Positions 1-8,301 of a DNA stretch of 64,000 nt are shown piece after piece. This DNA comes from Microbacterium esteraromaticum. Its GTDB lineage: Bacteria > Actinomycetota > Actinomycetes > Actinomycetales > Microbacteriaceae. Position 1 is the stretch's first letter. Each line of letters begins with the position of its first letter. A model generated the notes under the pieces. The model had not been told where the DNA came from. It worked only from the letters and a program-made list of their open reading frames with translations, and made no database searches. The position numbers and the translations under genes are program-made. The stretch is from the NCBI RefSeq assembly GCF_016907315.1, contig NZ_JAFBBS010000001.1, forward strand, positions 1,612,001 to 1,676,000. Direction: 5' to 3'.

Positions 1-684
1 GACAGCGCGCAGCTCGACGAGGAACTGCACGAGGCTGCGACGTGTGGGGCTGCCCGGCTCGTGGGTGACGTGCTCGCAGGTCTCGACGAACCGCTCGGTC
101 AGCAGCGCCTGCTGATCGCGCCGAAGACTGAAGAGCCAGCCGAGGAGATTGGCGATCACGAAGCCGCCGAGCAGGCGCGCGACGAGGATGCCGCCGTCCC
201 ACCCGAACGCGGCATGCGTGGTGAGGATGACGATCGGGTTGACGATCGGAGCCGCGATGAGGAACGTCATGGCCTCGGCCGGCGCCAGACCACGCATCAT
301 CAGACCCCGGGCGAACGGCACGTTGCCGCACTCGCAGACCGGGATGAACATGCCCAGCAGCGACAGCACACCGCGCCTGGCCCACGCATTGCGGGGCAGC
401 CAGCGCTGCACGGCATCCGAGGGCAGCCACACCTGCACGACGATCGACAGCACCACACCCAGGATCACCCAGGGCAGCGCCTCGATCAGCACGCTCAGCG
501 CGAGGGTCAGGCCGTCCTGCGCACGGTCGGGCAGGGCCTTCGGGAAGAGCGCCGGGGCCAGCAGGTCGATGAGCACGAGCACGGCGACGATTCCGGCGCC
601 GATCGCGATCGCCGCTCCCGTCGGCAGCCGTCGCTGCGGCGGCCGGTGCGCGTGCGGCACCGACGCAGGCGCGGTCAGCGTCAC
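1..684 (-). CDS. Predicted permease, DUF318/YraQ-like family (3' end outside window)
   Basis: This multi-spanning membrane protein belongs by appearance to the DUF318 (SO_0444/YraQ-like) permease family, whose members are often linked to metal or metalloid export; the substrate here is unknown. The GTG start overlaps the stop of the upstream zur gene by 4 bp (GTGA), so the two are translationally coupled. The 228 codons present encode a short basic N-terminus, a hydrophobic segment near residues 20-45, further helices, and the family-typical CECGNVPFARGL stretch near residue 120, followed by AAPIVNPIV. The reading frame is open to the window edge, so the C-terminus is missing. Position after znuABC and zur suggests a role in metal homeostasis. 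That is inference from context only. Confidence 0.8.
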   Translation of the reverse strand, partial: MTLTAPASVPHAHRPPQRRLPTGAAIAIGAGIVAVLVLIDLLAPALFPKALPDRAQDGLTLALSVLIEALPWVILGVVLSIVVQVWLPSDAVQRWLPRNAWARRGVLSLLGMFIPVCECGNVPFARGLMMRGLAPAEAMTFLIAAPIVNPIVILTTHAAFGWDGGILVARLLGGFVIANLLGWLFSLRRDQQALLTERFVETCEHVTHEPGSPTRRSLVQFLVELRAV

Positions 685-1097
685 TGCGCGGCCCCGGTCA
701 CGGCATCCTGCCGGTTGGCGCACGAGGCGCAGAGGCCGAAGATGTCGACGACGTGCTCGGCGTCGCGGAAGCCGTGCAGGGATGCCGTGCGCTGAGCCCA
801 CTGCTCGACATCCTTCGCCTCGATCTCGACGGTCAGCCCGCACGACCGGCAGATGAGGTGGTGGTGGTGTCCCTCGGTGGAGCACGCGCGGTAGAGCGCC
901 TCGCCCTCAGGGCTCTGCAGCGAGTCGGCCTCACCCGAGGCGGCGAGCCCGGCCAGAGCGCGGTACACCGTGGCGAGACCGATCCCGGTGTTCGCCTGAC
1001 GCAGGTCGGCGTGCAGGGACTGGGCGCTCACGAAGCCGCGCGCGTCGGCGAGCGCATCGCGCACGCGTTCGCGCTGCCAGGTGTTCCGCTGAGCCAT
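681..1097 (-). CDS. zur: Fur-family zinc uptake regulator (Zur)
   Basis: This 138-residue Fur-family regulator has an N-terminal winged helix (about residues 1-80, with a recognition region around GIGLATVYRAL) and a C-terminal metal-binding domain. The HHHHLICRSCG segment (about residues 77-87) and a second CxxC pair (CASC near the C-terminus) match the structural zinc site and the regulatory histidines of the family. Linkage to znuABC points to Zur rather than to a ferric or peroxide regulator. Known family behaviour is repression of zinc uptake genes when zinc is bound. It lies 77 bp downstream of znuB, behind a strong hairpin, and overlaps the following permease gene. A Zur-box-like palindrome upstream of znuA is the likely target. 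Confidence 0.9.
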   Translation of the reverse strand: MAQRNTWQRERVRDALADARGFVSAQSLHADLRQANTGIGLATVYRALAGLAASGEADSLQSPEGEALYRACSTEGHHHHLICRSCGLTVEIEAKDVEQWAQRTASLHGFRDAEHVVDIFGLCASCANRQDAVTGAAQ

Positions 1098-1130
1098 GAT
1101 CCGAGTCTAGGCCGGGTGCCTGAGCGGGCG

Positions 1131-1159
1131 GTCAGGACGCCGGTCACCGGCGTCCTGAC
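1131..1159. terminator. Perfect hairpin between znuB and zur
   Basis: Two perfect 13-base arms (GTCAGGACGCCGG and its complement) flank a 3-base loop. The hairpin lies in the 77-bp gap between the end of znuB and the start of zur. There is no clear U-tract on the minus strand, so it may attenuate rather than fully terminate znu transcription. Confidence 0.55.
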
Positions 1160-1174
1160 GAGCGGCACAGACCG

Positions 1175-2035
1175 TCACGCGGCCAGCCGGCGCACACGCC
1201 CACGCATCCGCTGCGCGACCCAGCAGCTCGCGTAGATGAGGAACGAGATCGTGGTGATGTACGGGCTCACCGGCAGGCTTCCCGCGAGCGCCAGCAGGAT
1301 GCCGCCAACGGCAGACACGAAGCCGAACAGGGCCGCGAGCAGCGGCACGGCGACCGGTCCTGCGGACAGACGCATCGCGGCGGCGGCGGGGGTCACGAGC
1401 AGGGCCATCACGAGCAGTGCGCCGATGATGTGCACGCTGACCGCCACGATCAGGCCGAGCAGCACCATGAACGCGAGGCTCACGACCCGGGTCGGCACGC
1501 CCCTCGCGGCAGCGGATTCGGGGTCGAGCGAGTCGAAGCGAAGGGGGTGCCACATCACGAGCATCCCGATCAGCACCACCACGCAGATGCCGATCAGCCA
1601 GCTGAGATCAGGGCTCGACACCGACACGATCTGGCCGGTGAGCAGGCCGAACCGGTTGGCCGTCCTGCCCTCGACCAGCGACAGGAACAGGATGCCGAGG
1701 CCGAGGCCGAACGGCATCAGCACGCCCACGATGGAGTTGCGGTCGCGGGCTTTCGCGCCGAGCACGCCGATGAGGATCGCGGCGACCAGCGCGCCGCCGA
1801 GCGAGCCGGCCACCACGCTGCCGCCGAAGAGCAGCGCAGCAGCGGCGCCCGCGAACGACAGCTCGCTGACACCGTGCACCGCGAAGGCGAGGTCGCGCTG
1901 CATGACGAAGACCCCGATCAGACCGCCGACGATGCCGAGCGCGGCGCCGGCGATGATCGAGTTCGACAGCAGGGCGAGCAGCTCGCCGTAGTCCTGGAAC
2001 GAGAAGACGTCTCCCCAGTCGAGCAGCGGCCTCAT
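1175..2035 (-). CDS. znuB: Zinc/manganese-type ABC transporter permease (ZnuB family)
   Basis: This 286-residue integral membrane protein of the ABC-3 family (ZnuB/TroC) forms the channel of a zinc importer. It has about eight hydrophobic segments. The stretch MQRDLAFAVHGVSELSFAGA near residues 45-65 matches the family region where a conserved SHAFLPG-like motif normally sits. Its start overlaps the stop of znuC by 4 bp, giving tight coupling with the ATPase. The substrate is assigned from the neighbouring histidine-rich binding protein and Zur regulator; manganese is the main alternative. Confidence 0.9.
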   Translation of the reverse strand: MRPLLDWGDVFSFQDYGELLALLSNSIIAGAALGIVGGLIGVFVMQRDLAFAVHGVSELSFAGAAAALLFGGSVVAGSLGGALVAAILIGVLGAKARDRNSIVGVLMPFGLGLGILFLSLVEGRTANRFGLLTGQIVSVSSPDLSWLIGICVVVLIGMLVMWHPLRFDSLDPESAAARGVPTRVVSLAFMVLLGLIVAVSVHIIGALLVMALLVTPAAAAMRLSAGPVAVPLLAALFGFVSAVGGILLALAGSLPVSPYITTISFLIYASCWVAQRMRGRVRRLAA

Positions 2036-2880
2036 GCGTGGGCCCCCGGGTGGCTCTCGTCTGCGGAGTGCTCGTGCGCGTGGGTGCCCTCGGCATCCGG
2101 TGCGCCGACGACCACCAGCCGGTCGCCGGCCCGCAGCACGAACACCGCGGTGCCGTACAGCTCGGTGAGCACGCGGCTCTGCAGCACCTCATCGGGGGTG
2201 CCGAGTACGAAGCGCCCGCCGGCGATGTACAGGATGCGATCGACGAGACCGAGGATCGGATTGACGTCATGGGTGACGAACAGCACGCCTGCACCCTGTT
2301 TGCGCTGCCGGTCGATGATGCCGGTTATGGCGCGCTGGTTCGCCAGGTCGAGACCCGAGAGGGGCTCGTCGCAGAGCAGCAGCGCCGGGTCGTCGGCGAG
2401 CGCCTGACCGACCCGCAGCCGCTGCTGCTCGCCGCCCGAGAGCAGCCCGACGGGACGCTCGGCATAGTGCGCAGCGCCGACGCCCTCGAGCAGCGCATCG
2501 ACGCGCTCACGATCGCCGCGGCGCGGGAGAGGAAAGCCGAAGCGCGTGCCGTTCACGCCGAGAGCGACGAGGTCGCGCGCGCGCATGCTCGTGTCCGGCG
2601 CGAGCGGACGCTGCTGCGGCACATAGCCGATCCGGCGGTCGCCTCGCTGGGCGGTGCGGCCGTCGACCCGGATGCTGCCGGCCGAGAGCGGCTGCAGACC
2701 CAGGATGCTGCGCAGCAGCGTGGTCTTGCCGGAGCCGGACGGCCCGAGCACGGCCAGGAACTCGCCCGGGGCGACGTCGAGGTCGAGCCCCGACCACAGC
2801 TCGCGGTCGCCTCGCTGCAGCGCGGCCCCGCGGATCTCGAGGATCGATGCGCGTTCGGGCGCGTGATGAGCGCGGCTCAT
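2032..2880 (-). CDS. znuC: Zinc ABC transporter ATP-binding protein (ZnuC family)
   Basis: This 282-residue ATPase drives zinc import. It shows Walker A (GPSGSGKTT, about residue 50), the ABC signature LSGGEQQR, Walker B LLLCDEPLSGLD and the switch histidine in FVTHD. The C-terminus is histidine-rich (GTHAHEHSADESHPGAHA), which could buffer metal. An in-frame start 45 bp further upstream exists, but the ATG at 2880 overlaps the znuA stop as ATGA and is preferred. It lies between the binding protein and the permease, and all three are translationally coupled. Confidence 0.93.
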   Translation of the reverse strand: MSRAHHAPERASILEIRGAALQRGDRELWSGLDLDVAPGEFLAVLGPSGSGKTTLLRSILGLQPLSAGSIRVDGRTAQRGDRRIGYVPQQRPLAPDTSMRARDLVALGVNGTRFGFPLPRRGDRERVDALLEGVGAAHYAERPVGLLSGGEQQRLRVGQALADDPALLLCDEPLSGLDLANQRAITGIIDRQRKQGAGVLFVTHDVNPILGLVDRILYIAGGRFVLGTPDEVLQSRVLTELYGTAVFVLRAGDRLVVVGAPDAEGTHAHEHSADESHPGAHA

Positions 2881-3872
2881 CCGCCGAGAGCGGCGGCGAG
2901 GTCGGAGATCGCGGTGCGCATCCACTCAGCGTACGACTGGTCGGCCTCGAGCAGCTCATGGAAGGTGATCACCGGGATGTCGGCGGCCTTCGCCGCATCC
3001 TCGATGCGGCTCGTCTCGCCCCCGCCGGTCTGCGCGTTGGCGAGCACCGCCTGCACCTTGCCGTCTTCGACGAGCGAGAGCGACTCGAGCAGAGTCGCGG
3101 GTGCGACCTCGTTGCCCTCTTCGACAGCCGAGGCGAAGCCGTCGGGTGCGACATCGTCGAGGCCGGCAGCCGCGGCGAGCGCGCCGGGCAGCGGCTCGGT
3201 GATGAACACGGGCGTGCCCTCGAGCTTCTCGTGCAGGGCGTGCAGCTCGCCCTCGATGCCTTCGAGGTCGGCGGCGAGCTTCTCGGCGGCGGCCTCGTAC
3301 TCGGACTTTCCTGCGGGATCGATCTCGGTGAGATCCGCAGCGATCTGCTCCGCGACGTGCGACATGGTGTGCACGTCGAACCAGACGTGCTCGTTGAAGC
3401 CCTCGATGTGCGAGTGGCCCTCGTGCCCCGCCTCCTCCTCGGCGTGCTCGTCTGCGTGCTCGCTTCCTTCGGCGTGCTCGTCTGCGTGCTCGTCGTGGTC
3501 TTCGACGACGGCGTCCGGGTAGTCGTGCGAGAACTCCGCGGCCGTGATCACCACGGCATCCGATCCGTCGATCAGCTCCTGCATGAAGGCGTCGTAGCCG
3601 CCGCCGTTCTCGATGACGAGGTCGGCCTTCTGCACCGCGAGGCGATCGCGCGCCGTGGCCTCATACCCGTGCGGGTCCTTCTCGGCCGAGTCGATGAGGC
3701 TGGTGACCTCGACGCGGTCGCCGCCGATCTGCGAAGCGAGCTGGCCGTAGACGTTGGTCGATGCCACCACCTGGAGAGCTCCGTCATCACCTGTGTCGGC
3801 CGTGGCTGAGCATCCCGTCAGGGCGAGAGCGGAGACGGCGGCGATGGCGAGGACGGAGAGGCGCTTCTGCAT
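2877..3872 (-). CDS. znuA: Zinc ABC transporter substrate-binding lipoprotein (ZnuA family)
   Basis: This 331-residue cluster A-I binding protein captures zinc outside the membrane. It has a lipoprotein signal ending in LALTGC, so the mature protein begins at Cys21 or close to it. A long acidic and histidine-rich loop (about residues 128-160, with many HADEH-type repeats) is typical of zinc-specific members and is followed by the HVWFD metal-site motif. It is the first gene of the znuA-znuC-znuB unit and overlaps znuC by 4 bp. A Zur-box-like palindrome lies about 20 bp upstream of the start. Confidence 0.93.
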   Translation of the reverse strand: MQKRLSVLAIAAVSALALTGCSATADTGDDGALQVVASTNVYGQLASQIGGDRVEVTSLIDSAEKDPHGYEATARDRLAVQKADLVIENGGGYDAFMQELIDGSDAVVITAAEFSHDYPDAVVEDHDEHADEHAEGSEHADEHAEEEAGHEGHSHIEGFNEHVWFDVHTMSHVAEQIAADLTEIDPAGKSEYEAAAEKLAADLEGIEGELHALHEKLEGTPVFITEPLPGALAAAAGLDDVAPDGFASAVEEGNEVAPATLLESLSLVEDGKVQAVLANAQTGGGETSRIEDAAKAADIPVITFHELLEADQSYAEWMRTAISDLAAALGG

Positions 3873-3892
3873 GCGTCCACTCTAAGCGTTAA

Positions 3893-3907
3893 TGATAACC
3901 ATTCTCA
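3893..3907. promoter_or_regulatory. Candidate Zur box
   Basis: The imperfect 15-bp palindrome TGATAACCATTCTCA lies 21 bp before the znuA start. It resembles actinobacterial Zur operators (TGAAAATnATTTTCA-like): five of seven positions per arm are symmetric. Because it sits in the 143-bp gap between znuA and the divergent LmbE gene, it could in principle affect both promoters. Confidence 0.6.
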
Positions 3908-3923
3908 ACTCGGCGGATGAGGC

Positions 3924-3974
3924 GACTTATTTTCCGCTGTGTCGCACTTAGATTCTTGCTGCCAGAATCTAAGT
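3924..3974. promoter_or_regulatory. Candidate ROK operator 1: half-site plus long palindrome
   Basis: A half-site GACTTATTTTCCG (3924-3936) is followed 21 bp later by a perfect inverted repeat: ACTTAGATTCT (3946-3956), a 7-base loop, and its exact complement (3964-3974). The whole lies 41-92 bp upstream of the LmbE start. The same pattern recurs upstream of the secreted LmbE gene at 12.5 kb. The A/T-rich ACTTA-N2-TTCT arms stand out from the GC-rich background and resemble NagC/ROK-type operators. The likely ligand protein is the ROK regulator encoded at 4912. Confidence 0.65.
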
Positions 3975-4015
3975 CATCCGGCACAGAAGCCGGGGCACGA
4001 TCAGAGGAGACCGAC

Positions 4016-4912
4016 ATGGCGAGCGCATCGCACTTCCTTCTCACTCACGCGCATCCCGACGACGAGAGCTGCGCGACGGGAGGCACGATCGCCCGCCTCG
4101 TCGCAGAAGGACACGGCGTCACAGTCGTCACATCCACGCGGGGCGAGCAGGGGCGGATCGCCGTGCCCGAGCTGCAGCATCTGCATGCCGACCACGACGA
4201 TGCGCTCGGCCCCGAGCGGGCACGTGAGCTGTCCGCCGCGATAGCCGCCCTCGGGGTGAGGGATCACCGCTACCTCGGCGGAGAAGGCCGCTACCGCGAC
4301 TCCGGGCGGCTGGGCATCGACGCCAACGACCGGCCCGACGCGTTCTGGCAGGCCGACCTCGACGAGGCCGGACGGCTGATGGCCGCGATCATCCGCGAGA
4401 CCCGACCGCAGGTCGTGATCACCTACGACCCGAACGGCGGGTACGGGCACCCCGACCACATTCAGACGCACCGCGTCACCATGCGCGGCCTCGAACTCGC
4501 GGCCGATCCGGCCGCCCCGCTCGACGCGGAGGCGTGGGACGTGCCCCTCGTCTACTGGACAGCCGTGCCGCGCGATCTGATCGTCGAAGAGCTCACCGAG
4601 CTCGCCACGCGCGCCGATCAGCTCGGGCTCTGGGTGGACCCCGACCCCGCCGCCTACCCCGACGGGGTACACGACGACGGAGCGATCGACGTCGAGTTCG
4701 ACGTCTCGCAGCACCTCGCCGCGAAGACCGCCGCCCTCGCGTGCCACCGCACACAGCTCACGGTGCGCGAGCCGTACTGGATCCTCGCCTCGGGTCGGGG
4801 GATGCGCATCCAGGACCGCGAATGGTTCATCCGGGTCAAGGGAGGGCACCGCACCGGACCGCAGTACGAGACCAGCCTGCTGCCCCGCGCTGAGCAGGAC
4901 GGGATCCGCTGA
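4016..4912 (+). CDS. MshB-like LmbE/PIG-L family zinc deacetylase
   Basis: This 298-residue cytosolic LmbE-fold hydrolase has the zinc motif AHPDDES near residue 11 and the second metal motif TYDPNGGYGHPDH near residue 145. Both segments and the total length closely resemble MshB, the GlcNAc-inositol deacetylase of mycothiol synthesis (about 300 residues). The start is set by ATG 4016 with AGAGGAG about 7 bases upstream. The stop overlaps the following ROK regulator (TGATG). Being first gene of a ROK/ABC-transporter operon suggests a catabolic deacetylase for an imported N-acetylated amino sugar or conjugate. The genuine mycothiol MshB is the main alternative, and sequence alone does not separate them. 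Confidence 0.75.
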   Translation: MASASHFLLTHAHPDDESCATGGTIARLVAEGHGVTVVTSTRGEQGRIAVPELQHLHADHDDALGPERARELSAAIAALGVRDHRYLGGEGRYRDSGRLGIDANDRPDAFWQADLDEAGRLMAAIIRETRPQVVITYDPNGGYGHPDHIQTHRVTMRGLELAADPAAPLDAEAWDVPLVYWTAVPRDLIVEELTELATRADQLGLWVDPDPAAYPDGVHDDGAIDVEFDVSQHLAAKTAALACHRTQLTVREPYWILASGRGMRIQDREWFIRVKGGHRTGPQYETSLLPRAEQDGIR

Positions 4913-6030
4913 TGTCCCGTCCCACCCTCGCCCTCGCCGATCGACGCACGCAGCGAGCGCGCGTCGTCGGAGCCCTGCACGAGCAGCGCAAGAGCCGCTC
5001 CGACCTGGTCGAGCAGTTCGGAGTGAGCTCGTCTCTGATCACCCGTCTCGTGCGCGGCCTGATCGACGACGGCATCCTGCGCGAGGTCGGCGCGCAGGCT
5101 CAGGCCATCGGGCGACCGCCCGTGCGGCTCGAGGTGGTGAGGGATCACGGTGCGCTGCTCGCCGTCTCCTGCACCTCTGATGGTCTGCGAGCCCGGTGCG
5201 TGAACCTGCACGGGGGCATCATCAGCGAGACGCGCGCCGACCCCGTCGACGGGGTGGTGAGCCCCGATTCGATCATCGAGACCATCGCCGCGCTCGTCGA
5301 GCGCACCCCGCGCGTGCTGGGCATCGGGGTCGCCGTGCCCGGCGTGGTCGATGCCGACACGGGCGATGTGAGCGCCGCACCCGATCTCGGCTGGACCGCC
5401 GAGGTGCCCCTGCGCTCTCTGCTGCGCGAAAGGTTCGGCGTCGTCGTCACGATCGACAACGACGTGAATCTCATGATGGCGTCGGAACGCCGCAGCCTCG
5501 GCGTCAGGGCAGGCCGCAATGCCGTCTACCTGTACCTCGGCGCCCGTGGCATCGGCGCAGGAATCGTGGCAGGCGGGCGCCTCATCGAGGGCGACCACGG
5601 CGCTGCAGGCGAGATCGGCCTGTCGCCGCTCAGCACCAACGACCGCACCGATTTCGAGGACACCACCTCGACCCGTGCGATCGCCGCGCGTCTCGAGGCC
5701 GCCGGCCACGAGGTCGCCGATCCCGCCATCGAGCGGCTCCTCGTCCTCGCCGACGGCGGCGACGATGCGGCTCGGCGCATCAGGGCCGATGTCATCGCCG
5801 CCTTCTCGCACGCTATCGCCGTGATCACGGCCCTGCTCGATCCGCACGTGATCCTGCTCGGCGGGCATGCGCGAGCGTTCCGCGACGTCGAGCACCGCGA
5901 GATGCTCGACCCGCTTCGCGGTGAGCTGCCGTTCCTCCCCGAGGTGCGCTCCGCGCAGCCGAATCCGGACGCCGTTCTGGACTCCGCCCTCAACCGCTGC
6001 TGGCAGCAGCTCCTGGCGGGAGGTCTGTGA
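4912..6030 (+). CDS. ROK-family transcriptional regulator
   Basis: This 372-residue protein has an N-terminal winged helix-turn-helix (about residues 15-65, around DLVEQFGVSSSLITRLVRG) and a sugar-kinase-like ROK domain (about 80-370). ROK landmarks visible are GVAVPGVVDADTG, IDNDVN and GDHGAAGEIG. The zinc-binding CxCGxxGC motif common in ROK repressors is absent: the segment after GEIG has no cysteines. Its ATG overlaps the upstream deacetylase stop. It probably represses this operon and the secreted LmbE gene at 12656 through the repeated operator, with induction by a sugar or sugar phosphate. The effector is not predictable. Confidence 0.85.
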   Translation: MSRPTLALADRRTQRARVVGALHEQRKSRSDLVEQFGVSSSLITRLVRGLIDDGILREVGAQAQAIGRPPVRLEVVRDHGALLAVSCTSDGLRARCVNLHGGIISETRADPVDGVVSPDSIIETIAALVERTPRVLGIGVAVPGVVDADTGDVSAAPDLGWTAEVPLRSLLRERFGVVVTIDNDVNLMMASERRSLGVRAGRNAVYLYLGARGIGAGIVAGGRLIEGDHGAAGEIGLSPLSTNDRTDFEDTTSTRAIAARLEAAGHEVADPAIERLLVLADGGDDAARRIRADVIAAFSHAIAVITALLDPHVILLGGHARAFRDVEHREMLDPLRGELPFLPEVRSAQPNPDAVLDSALNRCWQQLLAGGL

Positions 6031-6103
6031 GCAGCATCCCATCCATCCGATCCCTTACCCACCACCCCGCGGCACCCGCCGCACGACTTCGACGAGGAAG
6101 AAA

Positions 6104-7204
6104 ATGAAGGCATACACCACCCGTCGCCGCCTCCTGGGGCTCGCGACCTTCGCCACGGCCGGCGCACTGGTCCTGAGCGGCTGCGCAGGCGACGTCGAGC
6201 CCACTGCGAGCGAGAAGCCCTCGCAGAGCGACTCCGAGCTCAAGCCCAGCGAGAGCCTCACCATCTACACCGGACGCGACAAGGACGAGGTCGCCTGGGT
6301 CGTGTCCGAGTTCGAGAAGGAGCATCCCGAGTACGCAGGCAAGGTGACCACGGTCATCGCCGGTGCTCAGGAGAACCTCGACCGCATGCGCGCAGAGGCC
6401 GGAAACCCGCAGGCGGGCTTCCTCTGGGGCGGCACGCAGCAGCAGTTCGAGCAGGCCGCAGACGAAGGCCTGCTGGCAGCGTACGAGCCGAAGAACGGCG
6501 ACGCCGTCGACGACAAGTACAAGGACGCCGACGACCGCTGGATCGCAGAGATGCTGCTGCCCGAGGTCATCATCTACAACTCCGATCTGCTCGACGAGAA
6601 GTCGGCGCCTCAGGACTGGGCCGATCTCGCCGACCCTGAGTGGAAGGACAAGATCGTCATCCGCGACGTCATGCCCTCGGGCACCATGCGCACGATCTAC
6701 GCGTCGATGGTCTACTCGGCGTTCGAGAAGGACGGCAAGCCGGATGCCGGCTACGACCTGCTGAAGAAGATCGACGCCAACACCGTCTCGTACGCGGCGA
6801 CGCCGGACGACATGTACACCCAGCTCGACCAGGGCACCGGTCAGGTCACGGTCTGGAACATGCAGGATGCCCTCATCCAGCCGCTCAAGAACAACCGTCC
6901 GTGGGACTACATCATGCCGAAGTCGGGTGCCCCCGTGCTCGTCGACGGGGTGGCCGTGATCAAGAACGAGAAGCAGCAGGCCGCAGGCCAGGCGTTCATG
7001 GACTTCCTGATGGAGCCCAAGATGCAGGCCAAGCTCGCCGCCGACTACTACCAGATCCCGGCGATGGAGATCCCCGAGGCCGACCAGCCCGACTGGATGA
7101 AGGACTTCGAGCTCAACGAGATGAAGATCGACTGGGCCGTGTTCGCCGAGAACCAGGACCAGTGGATGACGTACTGGGCCGACAACATCAAGGACAAGGG
7201 CTGA
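6104..7204 (+). CDS. ABC transporter substrate-binding lipoprotein, AfuA/PhnS-like
   Basis: This 366-residue extracellular binding lipoprotein has a twin-arginine-like basic N-terminus (TTRRRLLGL), a hydrophobic core and a lipobox ending LVLSGC. The mature part begins LTIYTGRDKDEV and has the overall features of family 1/6 solute-binding proteins for ferric ion, hexose phosphate (AfuA) or 2-aminoethylphosphonate (PhnS). A ferric-type double tyrosine is not evident; the C-terminal region shows DYYQIP. It is followed by its ATPase and a fused permease. The ROK genes and deacetylase around it suggest an organic, probably amino-sugar-derived, ligand rather than iron. GAGGAAG lies 5-12 bases upstream of the ATG. 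Confidence 0.8.
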   Translation: MKAYTTRRRLLGLATFATAGALVLSGCAGDVEPTASEKPSQSDSELKPSESLTIYTGRDKDEVAWVVSEFEKEHPEYAGKVTTVIAGAQENLDRMRAEAGNPQAGFLWGGTQQQFEQAADEGLLAAYEPKNGDAVDDKYKDADDRWIAEMLLPEVIIYNSDLLDEKSAPQDWADLADPEWKDKIVIRDVMPSGTMRTIYASMVYSAFEKDGKPDAGYDLLKKIDANTVSYAATPDDMYTQLDQGTGQVTVWNMQDALIQPLKNNRPWDYIMPKSGAPVLVDGVAVIKNEKQQAAGQAFMDFLMEPKMQAKLAADYYQIPAMEIPEADQPDWMKDFELNEMKIDWAVFAENQDQWMTYWADNIKDKG

Positions 7205-7212
7205 TCTGACAC

Positions 7213-8301
7213 ATGGTCTCGGTCACACTGCACCAGCTGCGCAAGTCGTTCGCCCGATCGGGGACCGTCGTCGACGGCATCGACCTGACGATCGCCGACG
7301 GGGAGTTCTTCACCCTGCTCGGCCCGTCGGGGTGCGGCAAGTCGACGACGCTGCGGATGATCGCCGGGTTCGAGGAACCCGACAGCGGCACGATCCACTT
7401 CGACGACCGCGACGTGACGTATGCGCCGGCGAACAAGCGCGACGTGGGTCTGGTCTTCCAGAACTATGCGCTGTTCCCGCACATGTCGGTCACCCGCAAC
7501 GTCGGATTCGGACTCGACGTGCGCAAGGTGCAGAAGGCCGAGGCCGAGCGTCGCATCCGCGACGTCCTCGCACAGGTGGGGCTCGCCGCACAGGCGGGCG
7601 CCCGCGTCGACGAGCTCTCGGGCGGGCAGCAGCAGCGTGTCGCGCTCGCCCGAGCGCTCGTCTTCCGCCCCCAGCTGCTTCTGCTGGACGAGCCGATGTC
7701 GAACCTCGACGCGAAGCTGCGCCTCGAGATGCGCGGCGCTCTGCGCGACCTGCACGCCGAGACCGGCATCACCTCGGTCTACGTCACGCATGACCAGGCC
7801 GAGGCGCTGGCCATGTCGACGCGGATCGCCGTCATGAACACCGCGATGGTGCACCAGGTCGGCACACCCGACGAGGTGTACAGCCGGCCCCGCACGGCCT
7901 TCGTCGCCGGCTTCCTGGGACGCAACAACCTGCTCGATGCCGTCGTGCGCCGCGTCGACGGCCGAAGAGCGGCGCTCGAGCTGGCCGACGGCAGCACCCT
8001 CGAGGTGCTCGTCGAGAACGCGGCGCCCGGAGTCGCGTTCGAGGTCGGCTCCGCAGTCGTCGCGACCGTGCGCGCCGAGAGCGTGCGCCCTGCAGCATCC
8101 GACGAGACGCACAACGTCGTCTCGGGAACCGTCGCCGACGTCGACTTCGTCGGCTACTCCCTCTCGTGCGAGCTCGACACGCCCATCGGCCGCATCAAGG
8201 TCGACCTCACCGGCACCCACGCGCGCCCGCAGCGAGGCGATGCCCTGCGCGTCGTGCTGCCCGCCGAGTCGGCGTACTGCGTTCCGGCGGAGCAGCGATG
8301 A
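7213..8301 (+). CDS. ABC transporter ATP-binding protein, PotA/FbpC type
   Basis: This 362-residue ATPase has Walker A GPSGCGKST, the Q-loop NYALFPHM, signature LSGGQQQR, Walker B LLLLDEPMSNLD and the switch histidine in YVTHDQAEA. A C-terminal TOBE-type domain (about residues 240-360) is present, as in the spermidine/iron/AEP importers. It starts 8 bp after the binding-protein gene and its stop overlaps the permease start (ATGA). It energises the importer encoded by the two flanking genes. Confidence 0.92.
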   Translation: MVSVTLHQLRKSFARSGTVVDGIDLTIADGEFFTLLGPSGCGKSTTLRMIAGFEEPDSGTIHFDDRDVTYAPANKRDVGLVFQNYALFPHMSVTRNVGFGLDVRKVQKAEAERRIRDVLAQVGLAAQAGARVDELSGGQQQRVALARALVFRPQLLLLDEPMSNLDAKLRLEMRGALRDLHAETGITSVYVTHDQAEALAMSTRIAVMNTAMVHQVGTPDEVYSRPRTAFVAGFLGRNNLLDAVVRRVDGRRAALELADGSTLEVLVENAAPGVAFEVGSAVVATVRAESVRPAASDETHNVVSGTVADVDFVGYSLSCELDTPIGRIKVDLTGTHARPQRGDALRVVLPAESAYCVPAEQR

